Below, one piece after another: positions 47,901 to 58,182 of a stretch of 64,000 nucleotides of DNA. Source of the DNA: Limonium bicolor (Eukaryota; Streptophyta; Magnoliopsida; Caryophyllales; Plumbaginaceae); contig CM041776.1 in assembly GCA_023374045.1 (NCBI GenBank), positions 347,137,636 to 347,201,635 of the forward strand. Reading direction: 5' to 3'. The notes under the pieces were generated by a model. That model was given only the letters and a program-made list of their open reading frames with translations, was not told the DNA's origin and did not search any database. The translations under genes were made by a program, and so were the position numbers. How positions within the stretch are numbered: position 1 is the stretch's first letter; each line of letters starts with the position of its first letter.

Positions 47901-49487
47901 AGGAACATAAGTGGACGTGGTAAGGTGGACTCCGGTGACAGGTATGGTTTTCTTGCAACCTGTGTCCTACCGGATTACACCGGCTTGTATGCCAATGTGT
48001 TTTTCTGTATGTTTGCCACGTTGTAAGATAAAACATGTAATGAGTTTACAATAATTCATATATGTGGCGTGTTCAACTCCGATACCATTTAACCTCGACA
48101 GTGTTAACCTTAGTTAACTGAGTCTAGGATCACATGAGAGTTCGGTATTCGGATTTAAACGACCCGAACCATGGGGCGTTCTAACCACGGCTATGCGTGA
48201 GTTGATTATGTGATGTTGTGTAAGTGAATGTAGGGATCTCCCTTGTATGTTAACCCAGTTCTAATACTGTATTGTGTGCTGATGTGATAGGTTCCACAGC
48301 GGAGTCTTTAACTGTGAATATTTATATATTATGGGGGGTGAGGAATCCGGTTGTTCCGGTCGCGCGTTGTTTGGGAGTTGTTGTATACAGTTTCTTCAGC
48401 TTCCTCTCTGTTGATTGTCTTCCTTCATTGGTCTTCGATCACCCCTGAGCTTAACCAAGGCTCTTGACTCACGTCTGTTGGGGATTATGTATGTTGTGTT
48501 CGGGTCACTAAACCCGATCCATCTTTATGTTAAGTTATTCGTTCGCCTAACAGAACGGTAACGAGTTATGTAAACGAGCTTAGCATGAGTTTGACAGCAT
48601 CCTCTAGGCTCTCCCAGTGAACTAACTATGTTTGGGTCGGTTCCTAAGAGAACCATTCCCGTTATGTTAGTATGTGTTGTGATGCAATATCTATTGCGGT
48701 ATTATGTTATGCACGTGGAAACGTGCAAAGTGTTGTTAGGTGTTGTATGTAGTGTATGTTATATGTTGTATAATGTGGAGTGTGTGGATCATGGATATGA
48801 TTCCCAGTTTGTGATAAGAGGCGTTTAAGGATAACCCGATTTAAGGGTAAGTGACGTCTATTAAGGAAGTAGCTCCATTAGAGGAGGAACACTCTAGGGA
48901 TAATGAATACCATGAGTGACTTATTAAGTAAGGATATATTATCCGTTGTTGAGCCCGTTGAGGCGAAATGATTATGTGTGTGTGTTTACAGTTGCATGTA
49001 CGATTTAAAAATAATCAACCGCATGCTAAGACGACAATTAGTTGTGCGTGGCCGGTAGCATGTGGGCTGCGGGATTACCATACCAGCAAAGGTGCTGAGC
49101 CCCTGGGGGCCCCCCTTTCTCTCTTTTCCTATTTCAGGTACAAGGAGCTGGAAGCCGTTCGAGAGTAGGACGGGGTAGTCATTGTACATGGGTAATCGTT
49201 TATGTTGTATATATACAGTAGGTGTAGTAAGACCGAAATTGTTATCGGCACTAGTTATAAATACGGTATAGTTGGAAGGTGTATGTTGTTGTTGTGTTAA
49301 TGGAAAGGGATAGTAAGGTGTAGTCGCTCGGGAATTTAGCCCATCAGACCGGTACAATGTGTATGTATTAGCCTTGTTAGCCACGTGGGTGGCTAACGGC
49401 GTGTAACACCAACGAGATAAGTAATGTGATGAGGTTGTTTTCCGCTGCAGTTTATTGTAAGTGTGTTATTGTTGGATGGGTGTTATA
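44974..49487 (+). repeat. Z LTR-C (4514 bp)
   Basis: Starts TGAAATACCCC after PPT 2 and ends GGGTGTTATA (CA changed to TA) next to the TSD GCCAA at 49488-49492. Confidence 0.93.
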
Positions 49488-50367
49488 GCCAAGGAGTCCA
49501 AGCGTCCCGACATCCCCCATTCATGGGTATAACATAGCCTTTGAGGCCCTCGGACACTTAGGTGCCCAGCCGGGACACAGCCGTGTAGGCTGCCAGGGGA
49601 CAGGCCAGGTAGAAACTAACTAGCCCCCTAAAGAGGTTAATGTACCTTTCAGGCCAGACCGAACCCAGACATGCCCCTTTGCAACCAAAACCCGGCATAG
49701 TCTAGAAATACTTCAAAAATTCACTAAAATTAGATGCAAGCTCCAATTGCCACGAAACTTTGTCAACATCTCTTATTAGTCAAGGGTGACCTTTGGTCTT
49801 CTTGGGTCCGCAACAAAGTTGTCAAAGTTCCACACGTTTTGAGTCAACTTCATATCGGCTGCATCACGGTGCCTGCGGTAGAGCGCAGGTGGTCACTAGG
49901 TGCCTACGGCAGCGCCCAGCACTAACTTCCTGCAGCATCAGGCACTGGGCGCCCCAGACAAGGTCTGGGTGCCTAAGATAGTGCCTGCATGCCCCAAGGT
50001 GCACACGACGAGGCTCGTGGGCCCTCGATATTGCACCTTGTGCCTACGGGGACTAGTCGAGGTCTGCCGAGTGCCCACAACCAGGCACTCGCTTGGACAC
50101 CCGTGGGCACTCGCGGGGCAACAGGCCAACTTCGTTGCCTGCCCCACGAGTCCCGCACCCGTCGAACCCGACAGCACACACAAGACATCAAGTAATCGAA
50201 CATAAATATCTTGGGACACATTGGAAAGGTATGAATACTTCTTTCATTGATTATCGAGCATGATTACAAGTTACAAGTACATGAACATCGTCATATTACT
50301 CATTACATGGGCAACATTACAAGACCTTAGCCATATTACAAGGGCTAACTAGAAAATAGGTGTGACA
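49488..50367 (-). repeat. X 5' LTR, right segment (with Z TSD copy)
   Basis: Resumes the X LTR at GCCAAGGAGTCCAAGCG and matches 12727-12850, then 20183-20938. It ends GGTGTGACA at 50367, followed by TSD ACATG. At the Y insertion point this copy reads AACTAACTAGCCCCCT, the empty site for Y. Confidence 0.93.
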
Positions 50368-50372
50368 ACATG

Positions 50373-51179
50373 GTAGAATACGCTCAACAGTCTTCCCCAT
50401 ACAGTTCCCGTTTTGCCCTGAATCAATCACACGCTTTATACGTATCCCGACATGATAGGCGGACTTAATGGTAAACTTCCCTGTTTTTGAAAACGCACGG
50501 GCCCACCTATCATACGTGTTAGTTCCTCACCTATCATTACTTGTTTGTAAACGCCCACGCACATTGAATTGAAGTATCATGCACAACCTAATTCATTCAA
50601 AAGGTTTCCACAAAAATGTGATTCATTTTAAATGTTCATGGACTTGACGTGTAAAAGGAACTTTGCAGTTATGAAAATATTTCCACAACATATAATAGCA
50701 TCTGCTGCTGCCAATTGTATTATTCTCTTTATCATTATTCTCCATATGAAGAATCAAACTCCTTTCCTTGTCAACTCGATGGCAGTGCACTTTTGTCCAG
50801 TTTCATTAGTCTCTTTTAAGTTCATTATTTTATATATTTGGAAGGAGGGGAAACCACACCGCGGGCTAAACAGTTTAGTATTTAAAGGAATGTTTGATTA
50901 GATTGTTTTCACTTATGAGCTCGGAAAATGCACAATAGTATTATTATTTTGTAGGTTGCATATTTTATTCTCTTTTAAACAAACTGCTGATGCGCTATTT
51001 TTTCAAGCTGGCAAGTTGCTCATATTTACTTATTAGCTATAAAGTTAGAAAAAGTGTGTGAACAAATACGTAAGGAAAAAAAATATATAAGAAAAAAATA
51101 AAAAACTGTAATATGATAATTGATGTATACGATATATAGCTTATTAAAAGTGTCCTATACGTGATTCCTTTTTATGTCA
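50373..51179. other. Unassigned stretch right of element X
   Basis: Becomes A/T-rich toward its right end. No motif of a gene or transposable element recognised. It was contiguous with 12026 before X inserted. Confidence 0.4.
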
Positions 51180-52140
51180 TGCAGGTTTATATGTTTCCGA
51201 AGGTTCTTCTAGCTAAAATGAAGGTCTTGGTCTCATAGTTTTAGTGGAAGGGGGCGGCGCAATATTGGGTTCGTCGGTCAGTGCTTCAGCAGAGTCGAAA
51301 GGTAGGAGGGTTGGGTTTCCGGGCTTTTGATGCCTAGAACTTGGTTTTGCTGAGTAAGTTTTACTAGCGTATTCTATCGCAGCTTGTTTCTCTTGTTGAA
51401 CAAATCTTGAAGGTTGTATATTCCCTTCTTCCTCTCTCTTGGATGCTAGGCCAAAGCAAGGGGGGGAGCCCTATCTGGCAGCCGCTATGTAAGGGGTTGA
51501 AGTTGCTGAAGAAAGGGTGTTGTCAGCAGGTGGGGATGGTTCTTCCATTGACATTCAGAGTGATCCGTGGGTGCGGTGCTCTTATTCTTTTCGGCTGATC
51601 ACCCCGTGCGTTAGCCTTTTTAATGGGTTGAAGGTGTCGGTGTTGCGGAGTGTTGGCTGGGGTTGGGATGTGGATACGATTCGCTCGATGTTGTGACCAG
51701 TGGATGCGGAGGTAGTTTTGCAGTAGGAGCCGCCTTGGTAGGGAAAGGAGGATCAGATGTGCTGGGTTTTTTCATAAATCATGGGCCTTCTCGGTCCGCT
51801 CTACTTACAACTTGGCCCTGTCCCTTCGAGACTCCAATCCTTCTTCGTCAGTGTAAAGTGAGGGGGTCTAGTTTTCTCAAGGTCCTGGCTTTGATCCTTG
51901 TAGTTACCGCCTCAGGTCATGGTGTTTAGTTGGCGGCTATAGCATGGTGCTCTGGCGGTGGGGGCAAGCCTGGCTTGGTGAGGCTTGGGGGATGGGAGTT
52001 GTACTCTTTGTGGGGGGGGGGGGGGGGGTTGGGAGGATTCACACCATGCTTTTGTGACTCGTCCGGCAAGGGTGGCTTGGTGTTAGGAGACTCGTTGGTC
52101 CTACTTGCAGAGTTAGGTCGAGGGTGCTAGAGTGTTGGCT
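51180..52140 (+). pseudogene. LINE (L1-type) RT C-terminal and zinc-binding (zf-RVT-like) fragment
   Basis: The plus strand reads VYMFPKVLLAKMKVLVS, WKGAAQYWVRRSV, then SRKVGGLGFRAFDA, NLVLLSKFY and SLVEQILKVVYSLLP. A QSKGGSPIWQPLCKGL segment and later SWAFSVRSTYNLALSL follow. This is the order at the end of the plant non-LTR RT and its zinc-binding follow-on domain. Several stops are present, and a run of 17 G (52012-52028) lies near the end. Truncated at both ends. Confidence 0.7.
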
Positions 52141-53738
52141 TTGTAATGACCCCAAAACCACCCTAAATCTGAGACAATCACACGCCGCACACTTATTACC
52201 TAGGCGCTACAAGAAAAAGACGTTTTAGCTACCAATGAATTGCTACTACACATATATTGGTATCTAAATTGGAAAATTGCTACTGATTTTAGATGTTATT
52301 AACAAAGTGGTTGTTTTTGTGCTACCGTAACGACAATGGTAGCTAAACTTTTAGCCATTAGCTAAATGTCTACCGCCTTACCAGATTGCTACCGTCAAGA
52401 GTAGCTATTTTATCTTTCATTCTGGTAGTTTTAGTAAAAGTAATTTTGCTATCAATATCGGTAGCTAAATTAATGAATTGCTACTATTTGGTTGATGTTA
52501 ATTCAATCATGGTAGCTATTATGCTACTATTTGAGTAACGGTAGCAAAAGATTCTAATCAATAGCTAACTAGCTACTATCTTAAAAGTTGCTACGACCAT
52601 GTAGATAAGCGAAATTATGAAATTGCTACTAACACTTTATTACGGTTGCTATTGTGCTACTATTTTGGCTATGATAGCAAATATTTTTATCAAGTAGCTA
52701 AATTACTTCTATCTTAAGTTTCAAAATTGCTGCCGACTAATTATGCTGATGAAATTTTAGTTGATATTGTGCTAGAATATAAGAAATGATAGCTAATACT
52801 CTTAAGCGTTAATAAAATTATTATTGTCTTATAACTTAAACGTGTGATTACTACATAATTCATAATACTAACATATATTGTTGTTGCCATAATGGATATA
52901 TTATCTTCTTATATAAATATTTTATTTTTTAATAGTTTTTTTCAATATAGTATCTTTAGTATATTTTACTTCTTTCCTTCTAGCTGTCGAAATTTTAAAA
53001 AGAACTTTTAAGTAAACAAAAATTTTCTAATTCATGAAAATTAATTAAAACTACGTACAACTACAAAAATTTATTTACATAAAAGATATATGTAACATAA
53101 TATACTTTTTATACTTATAATATTTTTCATTTTCAAAGTATCTCATTTATTAATAAATATAAAATTGAGTACATGTAATAATAATTTAAACTAGTACATA
53201 TGTTGGCTAAAATTTACAAAATTAATATAAATTAGCTGTAAAAATAATTTAAATTTTGTAAATGATATACATGTATATAAATTTTAAATTTTGTGTAGTT
53301 TTTGTACATTTTACTATATAATTATTTTAATTTACAAAAATCACAAATATTAATAAAAATACAATAAATAATAACAATTTAAATTAGTTGACGTGTTGGA
53401 TAAAATTTGCAAAATAATACAAACTATATATATAATTTATAAATGTTTAAAGTTTTAGTAAATTATATATATATATATATATACATATATGTTTATTTTT
53501 TAATTTTATACAATTTTAAGCCAACATATACTTTTATTATTATTATTTTGACTATACAAAATTAATGTTGTAATATCATGTAAATTAAATATCAATGTGG
53601 CTTAGTCAGACCAACATCTATTTTATTAATCTACATATCCAATGTTCGATGATATCTTGGCAAAATTATTCATTTAATTTAGAGTATCAAACATTCAATA
53701 TATACATGTAGTATGTATAGATACTGCGAATAACTATT

Positions 53739-53790
53739 ATGGCTTAATGGTTAAGGTAATATCTATTTAGCCCACGGTATCGATTCCTGA
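53739..53790 (+). repeat. Possible tRNA-derived SINE remnant (box A / box B)
   Basis: TGGCTTAATGG (box A-like) and GGTATCGATTCC (box B-like with one extra base) about 37 nt apart. Further box B-like GGGTTTGATCC (53867) and GGGTTCGATCC (54362) occur on either side of the MITE. Weak evidence; no full SINE body or TSD found. Confidence 0.3.
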
Positions 53791-53920
53791 TGCGTGCACA
53801 TTTTAGCACACTAGTCTAAATTAAATATGCCATTGGTATGGGGTATGTTTATACCCATACATCGCGGGTTTGATCCTTGATATGTGCATTTAAAGCACAT
53901 TAGTTTGAATAAAGCCAAAT

Positions 53921-54313
53921 TCTTGGCTAAAGCCGGGATGTAGCCAAATGCTACATCCTGACGCTTTGAAGGTTTTTTTTTATTTTTTTATTATGAGGCG
54001 CTGATGGTTTTTTTTTCTTTTTTTATCCCAAAACCTTTAAATTATTATAACTTTTAATATATAGGTCCAAAATGAAAAAAAAAATTATATCATTGTTCAT
54101 ATAAATTCAAACTCTTCAAAACAAGACCAGTCATGGATATGTTTTGACAGCTTTTTAAAAAAATTTATAATAAAAAAAGAAAAAATCTTAAAAAAATAAA
54201 AAACAAAAAAAAAACAAAAAGGAGAGCGCTAGAGAACCGGAGGCGCGCAAAAAAAAAAGCAATAAACCGTGCAGGGATGTAGCAACTTTGGCTACATGCA
54301 CCTGTAGCCAAGA
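53921..54313. mobile_element. MITE, 393 bp, inside the CACTA-like element
   Basis: Left end TCTTGGCTAAAGCC...GATGTAGCCAAATGCTACATCC. The right end reverse-complemented reads TCTTGGCTACAGG...CATGTAGCCAAAGTTGCTACATCC. That is a terminal inverted repeat of about 40 bp with small differences. The interior is A/T-rich and non-coding. No clear TSD, so the superfamily is unassigned. Confidence 0.65.
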
Positions 54314-54998
54314 CACACTCTTGAATAAAAAGATCATCAAAGATGATATAGCCATACGTCGCGGGTTCGATCCTTGATGTGTGCCCCAAGAATGGTCAGG
54401 CCGCACGCATATGGCTTTATTAGAGAACCACACATGTGAATATAATACTACCACACTATTGGTGGCAAAAATTTTAAATGCAACCACTAAAGTTGGTATC
54501 TAAAAAGAATTTATGCTACTGAATTTATTGGTAGCAAACTAAGTAAAGCTACCACACATGATCGATAGTAAAATTGCTACCAGAAGAAAGGGCAGTGACA
54601 AAATTGCTACGAGAGGAAAGAGCAATGGCGGTGTGGCAGCAAAATTGCTACAAATTAGAAAACGGTAGCAAAAATCAATTTCACCACTAAGGGTACCCAC
54701 CGTCAAACTCCGGTAGCAAATGAACAAAAGCGGTAGCCCGTTCTGTTTGGCTACCAATTTCACTATTATCGCTACCAATTTTGTTGGTAGTGATGCACTA
54801 ATTATTGATCTATCTTTTAAGTGCTTTAAACCCTTGTTTTCCACATCTTTTACTTAGATTTATGCATTTACCTTCTTGTTTTCATGTTATTTTGGCTTAG
54901 GACGTGATTAGGAAGGAGTTTAGAGCTTTTGGTACAAAAAGAGGAAAATTTACACATGTCCGGATATGTGTCCGGATGACAAGACTCGGACACAGAAG

Positions 54999-55190
54999 CG
55001 GACAGCTCTAGATCGAGTTTCCCCCTTTTTACACTCACGTCCGCACGCAGACAGAAACACGGACAGAAATGCGGACAGCTCCAGATCGAGTTTCCTTTTT
55101 ACACTCACGTTCGCACGCGGACAGAAATACGAACAACCTTTTACACTCATGTCCGTATGCGAACTCAATCGCGGACGTCACACAGAGATA
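54999..55190. repeat. Imperfect ~72-bp tandem repeat with CGGAC words in Athila LTR
   Basis: GCGGACAGCTCTAGATCGAG (54999) recurs as GCGGACAGCTCCAGATCGAG (55071), each followed by TTTTTACACTCACGT and an A-rich CGGACAGAAA segment. A third degenerate unit begins near 55135. Confidence 0.7.
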
Positions 55191-55447
55191 AGTCCTGAAG
55201 GCGCGCTCGTGGCTTAAAAGAATATTTAACATATTATATCATCCGACAAACCACCGCCCCATCCTTCAACTTCCAGTCATTTATTCCTTCCAGTTTCCCA
55301 CTTAATCACTTTCATAATCATCATTCAACATTATCAAAATCATTCCCCCATACTCCACGTTACTTCCTTTCTTTCTTTCCAGCATTGCCACCATCCATCC
55401 TCAGCATCACTTCCATCCACCACTATCATCTTATACGTTTACAAGTC

Positions 55448-55455
55448 TATAAATA
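55448..55455 (+). promoter_or_regulatory. TATA box of Athila LTR
   Basis: TATAAATA within AGTCTATAAATACACAATC, on the coding strand, about 1 kb before the LTR end. Confidence 0.65.
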
Positions 55456-56457
55456 CACAATCTTCTCCATCCGGTAGGGTACACATCCAGTACGTAGTGT
55501 ACAACACTACTACTACTACTATCACATCATTCCATCCCACTCCATCTCACACATATTAATCCTCCATTCCATTTCATTCACAACATCACCACCATACAGC
55601 ACCTCACTCACCTTCATAATCCATTCATCCATTTTCCATTCACACCCATTATTCAACCGATAAATCGACATATTATCAGTCCAAATAACAACGCAATATC
55701 AGGATGTCAGATAAGATTATTTCTTATTCTGTCTATTTATTTATTATGTCGGTTTAGAGGATTTACTCTGGGGGATGGTTTATTTCAGTTTGTTTTAATT
55801 ATGTAATTTATATTTTCTGGTTTTAATTAATTACGGATTGTTACGATTAATGTTATTCTTGCGCTTTTTAATAAATGTCATGAGTTTATTGAACTGCTTT
55901 ACTAAATCTATTTTGATCCAACCAAGTGATAAATAGATCGGTTAAATTAATCTGTATATCTGTGGAATTATTGATTGGATTAATTAATTATTCCTGCAGA
56001 CGCAAATTACTATTCCTCGTACTTAATCCGTTTACATGTGTTTCTGCTTGAGTCTAGACTAGACCCCGCATTTCTGGTAAACGAATTCTTCTGCGACTAT
56101 GATTTAGCTCTTAAGAAAATATTAGGAATTTTGCCAATCTGTCTTTAATTAACCAGTAGACATAATTGATCAAACCTGAACCCAGAGTCCCGCTCATCCA
56201 TATTATCTATCACTTTATTTTATCTGTTATTTATTTTCTTGTCTATCATTGATCCCAAAACCAAAACAAACCCCCCTTTAGTTACCCATTGCCTAAGGCT
56301 ACACTTATTTACCTCAAGTCCCGTGGATTGATATCTGGTTGCTTCTTAATTGCTATACTACTGTGACCGGGATTTTTGCAACCCGACGATCTGTTGATTT
56401 GTTATCTTCTAGGATTATTTCTAGACTTTTAATACATCAAATAAATCGTTTGCAAAA

Positions 56458-56476
56458 TGCTGCCGTTGCCGGGGAC
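56458..56476 (+). other. Athila primer-binding site (tRNA-Asp type)
   Basis: TGCTGCCGTTGCCGGGGAC, one base from the usual Athila PBS TGGCGCCGTTGCCGGGGA-type sequence, 3 nt after the LTR end. Confidence 0.88.
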
Positions 56477-56793
56477 TTGACTTTTGTCTAGTCCCTAGCC
56501 TTGGTTAATTCATTACTTTATTACAATACTCTGTTTATTATTATTTGTATCGTAATTTATTTTGTCTATTATTTGTGTGTAAGGTTTAATTTATTTTTGT
56601 GCCATTTTATACAATTGTTTTTCAGTACTGCCATTTAATTTCAGTTTATAATTTTTCTGTCATTTAATTTTCAAGTACTATAAGTTCATTTGTCTTAGTT
56701 ATTTCGTCAATTTTATTTTTCCCTTGTTTACTTTAGTTCTAAATTCAGCGCATTTTGTTCCTTTCTCTCTAGCTGATTATAAGTACGTAGTGG
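56477..56793 (+). other. Athila untranslated leader
   Basis: T-rich leader between PBS and the Gag ATG. No short ORF of note. It would hold packaging signals if any. Confidence 0.6.
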
Positions 56794-58182
56794 ATGCGCA
56801 GAACGCGTTCAACTGGTCCCCCGGATACAGACTTCGACCCCGAAATCGAGAGAGTTTACCTCCAAGCTCTGAGAGCAAGAAGGCAGCTTGATTTCAACAT
56901 GGCAGCAAACCATGACCAGCTTGGAGGAGGTCCAATCACCCAGTACACAATGGGAAGAATTAACAGACCACCAGCCACACCAAGAAGAGGCCCAGTGGTT
57001 CTACCAGGCCTAACTGCAGAACTAGTGGCCGATTGGCAAAAGGTAAAACCCTCCCATCAATCCAATGCTGTTCGAAATCACCCTGCAGGAACATTTTCAG
57101 GTACCGACCCAGCGGATGCACTAGACCACGTACATCGATTCCTGGTGCACTTGGACTCACTTGGCTTATCACAAGGACTGGAGGAGTATGCCAGACTGAG
57201 CCTGTTCCAGCACAGCCTATCTGGAGAAGCTTCAAAATGGTTCCATCGACTACCGCCAGGCATCATTACCACCTGGGAGCAGATGACGGATAAATTCTAT
57301 GAGAAATACATCCCCATCTCCAGGACACGACAGATGATTGCCGATCTGATGGCATTCAAACAGCTGGGTAGCGAGACAATATGCGAGACGTGGGACCGAT
57401 TCAAAGAACTACTCCACCAGTGCCCTCACCATGGTCAGGATATCACCTTATTGGCGCAGGGATTCTTCCACGGATTAAAAGATGAAATCAGATGCGAGGT
57501 GAGAGCTGCCTTAGGAGGGAACCTACTAGCAAAAAGCGGGGAAGATTTCATGGCAGCTATGGAATCATACTGTGAGGAGCTTCGCCAATGGAGCAACAAT
57601 GGGGGACGAGTATTTTCAATAGCTCACAGTTCCACCCGAGCTCCGGACCCGATGATGGAACAGATAGCCGTCGAGCAAGCACAGCTGAAAACCACGATGG
57701 GAAGCATGGCAAAAATACTCGAACAGCTCACCATGGGGCCAACCTCCAGGCAATCTGCCAAGAAAGTCTCTACAAGTGCCGACGAAGCTTGCTGATCTCA
57801 GTGTGGGGATGCACATGATTATGAGGACTGCCCACTAGTAGCCGAAATGAAGCAAACTGAGGAGGCCAATGTCATAGGACAATTCAACAACAGGCAACCC
57901 TGGGTGCAGAATCAACACCAAAACCTCATGTACGGAAATCCGAACAACGCACTGAACTCACATCAGATGCAGCCTCAGAGGATGAACCAGGGAGGACCAC
58001 CCGGCTTTGCTAGGCCTCAGTATAATCAATTCAGGTCACAACAGTCTCAAGCTCAGCAACCATCATTGAGCTCAAACAATGTCAGTCTGAAGGAGATGGT
58101 GGATAAGTTGATGGCTTCTCAAGAACAGTAAACTGTAATCAATCAGAGTCTGGAAGCTGGTCAGCAAAAATTAGAGAATGCC
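56794..58182 (+). pseudogene. Athila Gag, with two in-frame stops
   Basis: Starts at the ATG MRRTRSTGPPDTDFDPEIE. The conserved Gag capsid block runs from HVHRFLVHLDSLGLS through LFQHSLSGEASKWFHRLPPG to WEQMTDKFYEKYIP and ETWDRFKELLHQCPHHG (about residues 110-215). The frame meets TGA at 57793-57795, exactly where the first Cys of the zinc knuckle (SQCGDAHDYEDCP follows) is expected. It continues open to TAA at 58129-58131 (Gln expected) and on in the same frame into the protease region. A Gln/Asn-rich stretch precedes the second stop. The protein would form the virus-like particle. Confidence 0.9.

Larger units (their letters stand above)
26277..49487 (+). mobile_element. Element Z: LARD-like giant LTR retrotransposon in a three-LTR tandem, 23.2 kb
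   Basis: The layout is LTR-A (26277-30756), internal 1 (30757-35610), LTR-B (35611-40106), internal 2 (40107-44973), LTR-C (44974-49487). LTRs start TGAAATACCCC and end GTGTTACA (C copy GTGTTATA). The TSD GCCAA is at 26272-26276 and 49488-49492. The uninterrupted X LTR near 12724-12735 shows the empty site, with TCCAA in place of GCCAA. A PBS TGGTATCAGAGC follows LTR-A and LTR-B. The purine tract AAGGGGGG precedes LTR-B and LTR-C. All signals point to the plus strand. No gag, protease, RT or integrase motif is visible in 9.7 kb of internal sequence. LTRs of about 4.5 kb around a non-coding interior match the LARD type. The TTCGAGGACGAAGTTC...AAGGGGGG end recalls Tekay/Del chromoviruses (inference). 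Confidence 0.92.
12027..50367 (-). mobile_element. Element X: chromovirus (Ty3/gypsy with chromodomain), split by two nested insertions
   Basis: The outer ends are TGTCATGAG (12027) and GTGTGACA (50367), flanked by the TSD ACATG (12022-12026 and 50368-50372). Without nested DNA the element has LTRs of about 1588 and 1575 bp and an internal domain of 4638 bp (20939-25576), about 7.8 kb in all. It is coded on the minus strand. Y is inserted in the left (3') LTR and Z in the right (5') LTR. The polyprotein carries gag, CCHC zinc knuckle, protease, RT, RNase H, integrase and a C-terminal chromodomain, with several stops and frameshifts. Confidence 0.92.
52205..54790. mobile_element. CACTA-like non-autonomous element, right terminus missing
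   Basis: The left end CGCTACAAGAAAAAGACG matches the plant CACTA terminus CACTACAAGAAAA with A to G at base 2. Both ends are packed with TAGCTACC/GGTAGC-type subterminal repeats (52228-52790 and 54440-54790). The middle is A/T-rich without transposase and carries a MITE. The expected mirror terminus (CTTTTTCTTGTAGTG) is absent before the Athila LTR begins at 54791, so the Athila element probably inserted into the right subterminal array. Confidence 0.7.
54791..56454 (+). repeat. Athila 5' LTR (about 1.66 kb)
   Basis: From TGATGCACTAATTATTG to AAATCGTTTGCA just before the PBS. TATA box at 55448. Ends inferred from PBS position and TG...CA; the partner LTR is not in the window. Confidence 0.7.

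Noticed and set aside
26277..49487. Segmental or tandem gene duplication as explanation for the ~9.36-kb period
   Set aside because: TG...CA ends, PBS, PPT and a 5-bp TSD around the array identify LTR retrotransposon units.
54165..54487. Minus-strand open frames of 74-99 codons
   Set aside because: They translate A/T homopolymer runs of the MITE and neighbouring sequence; no motif.
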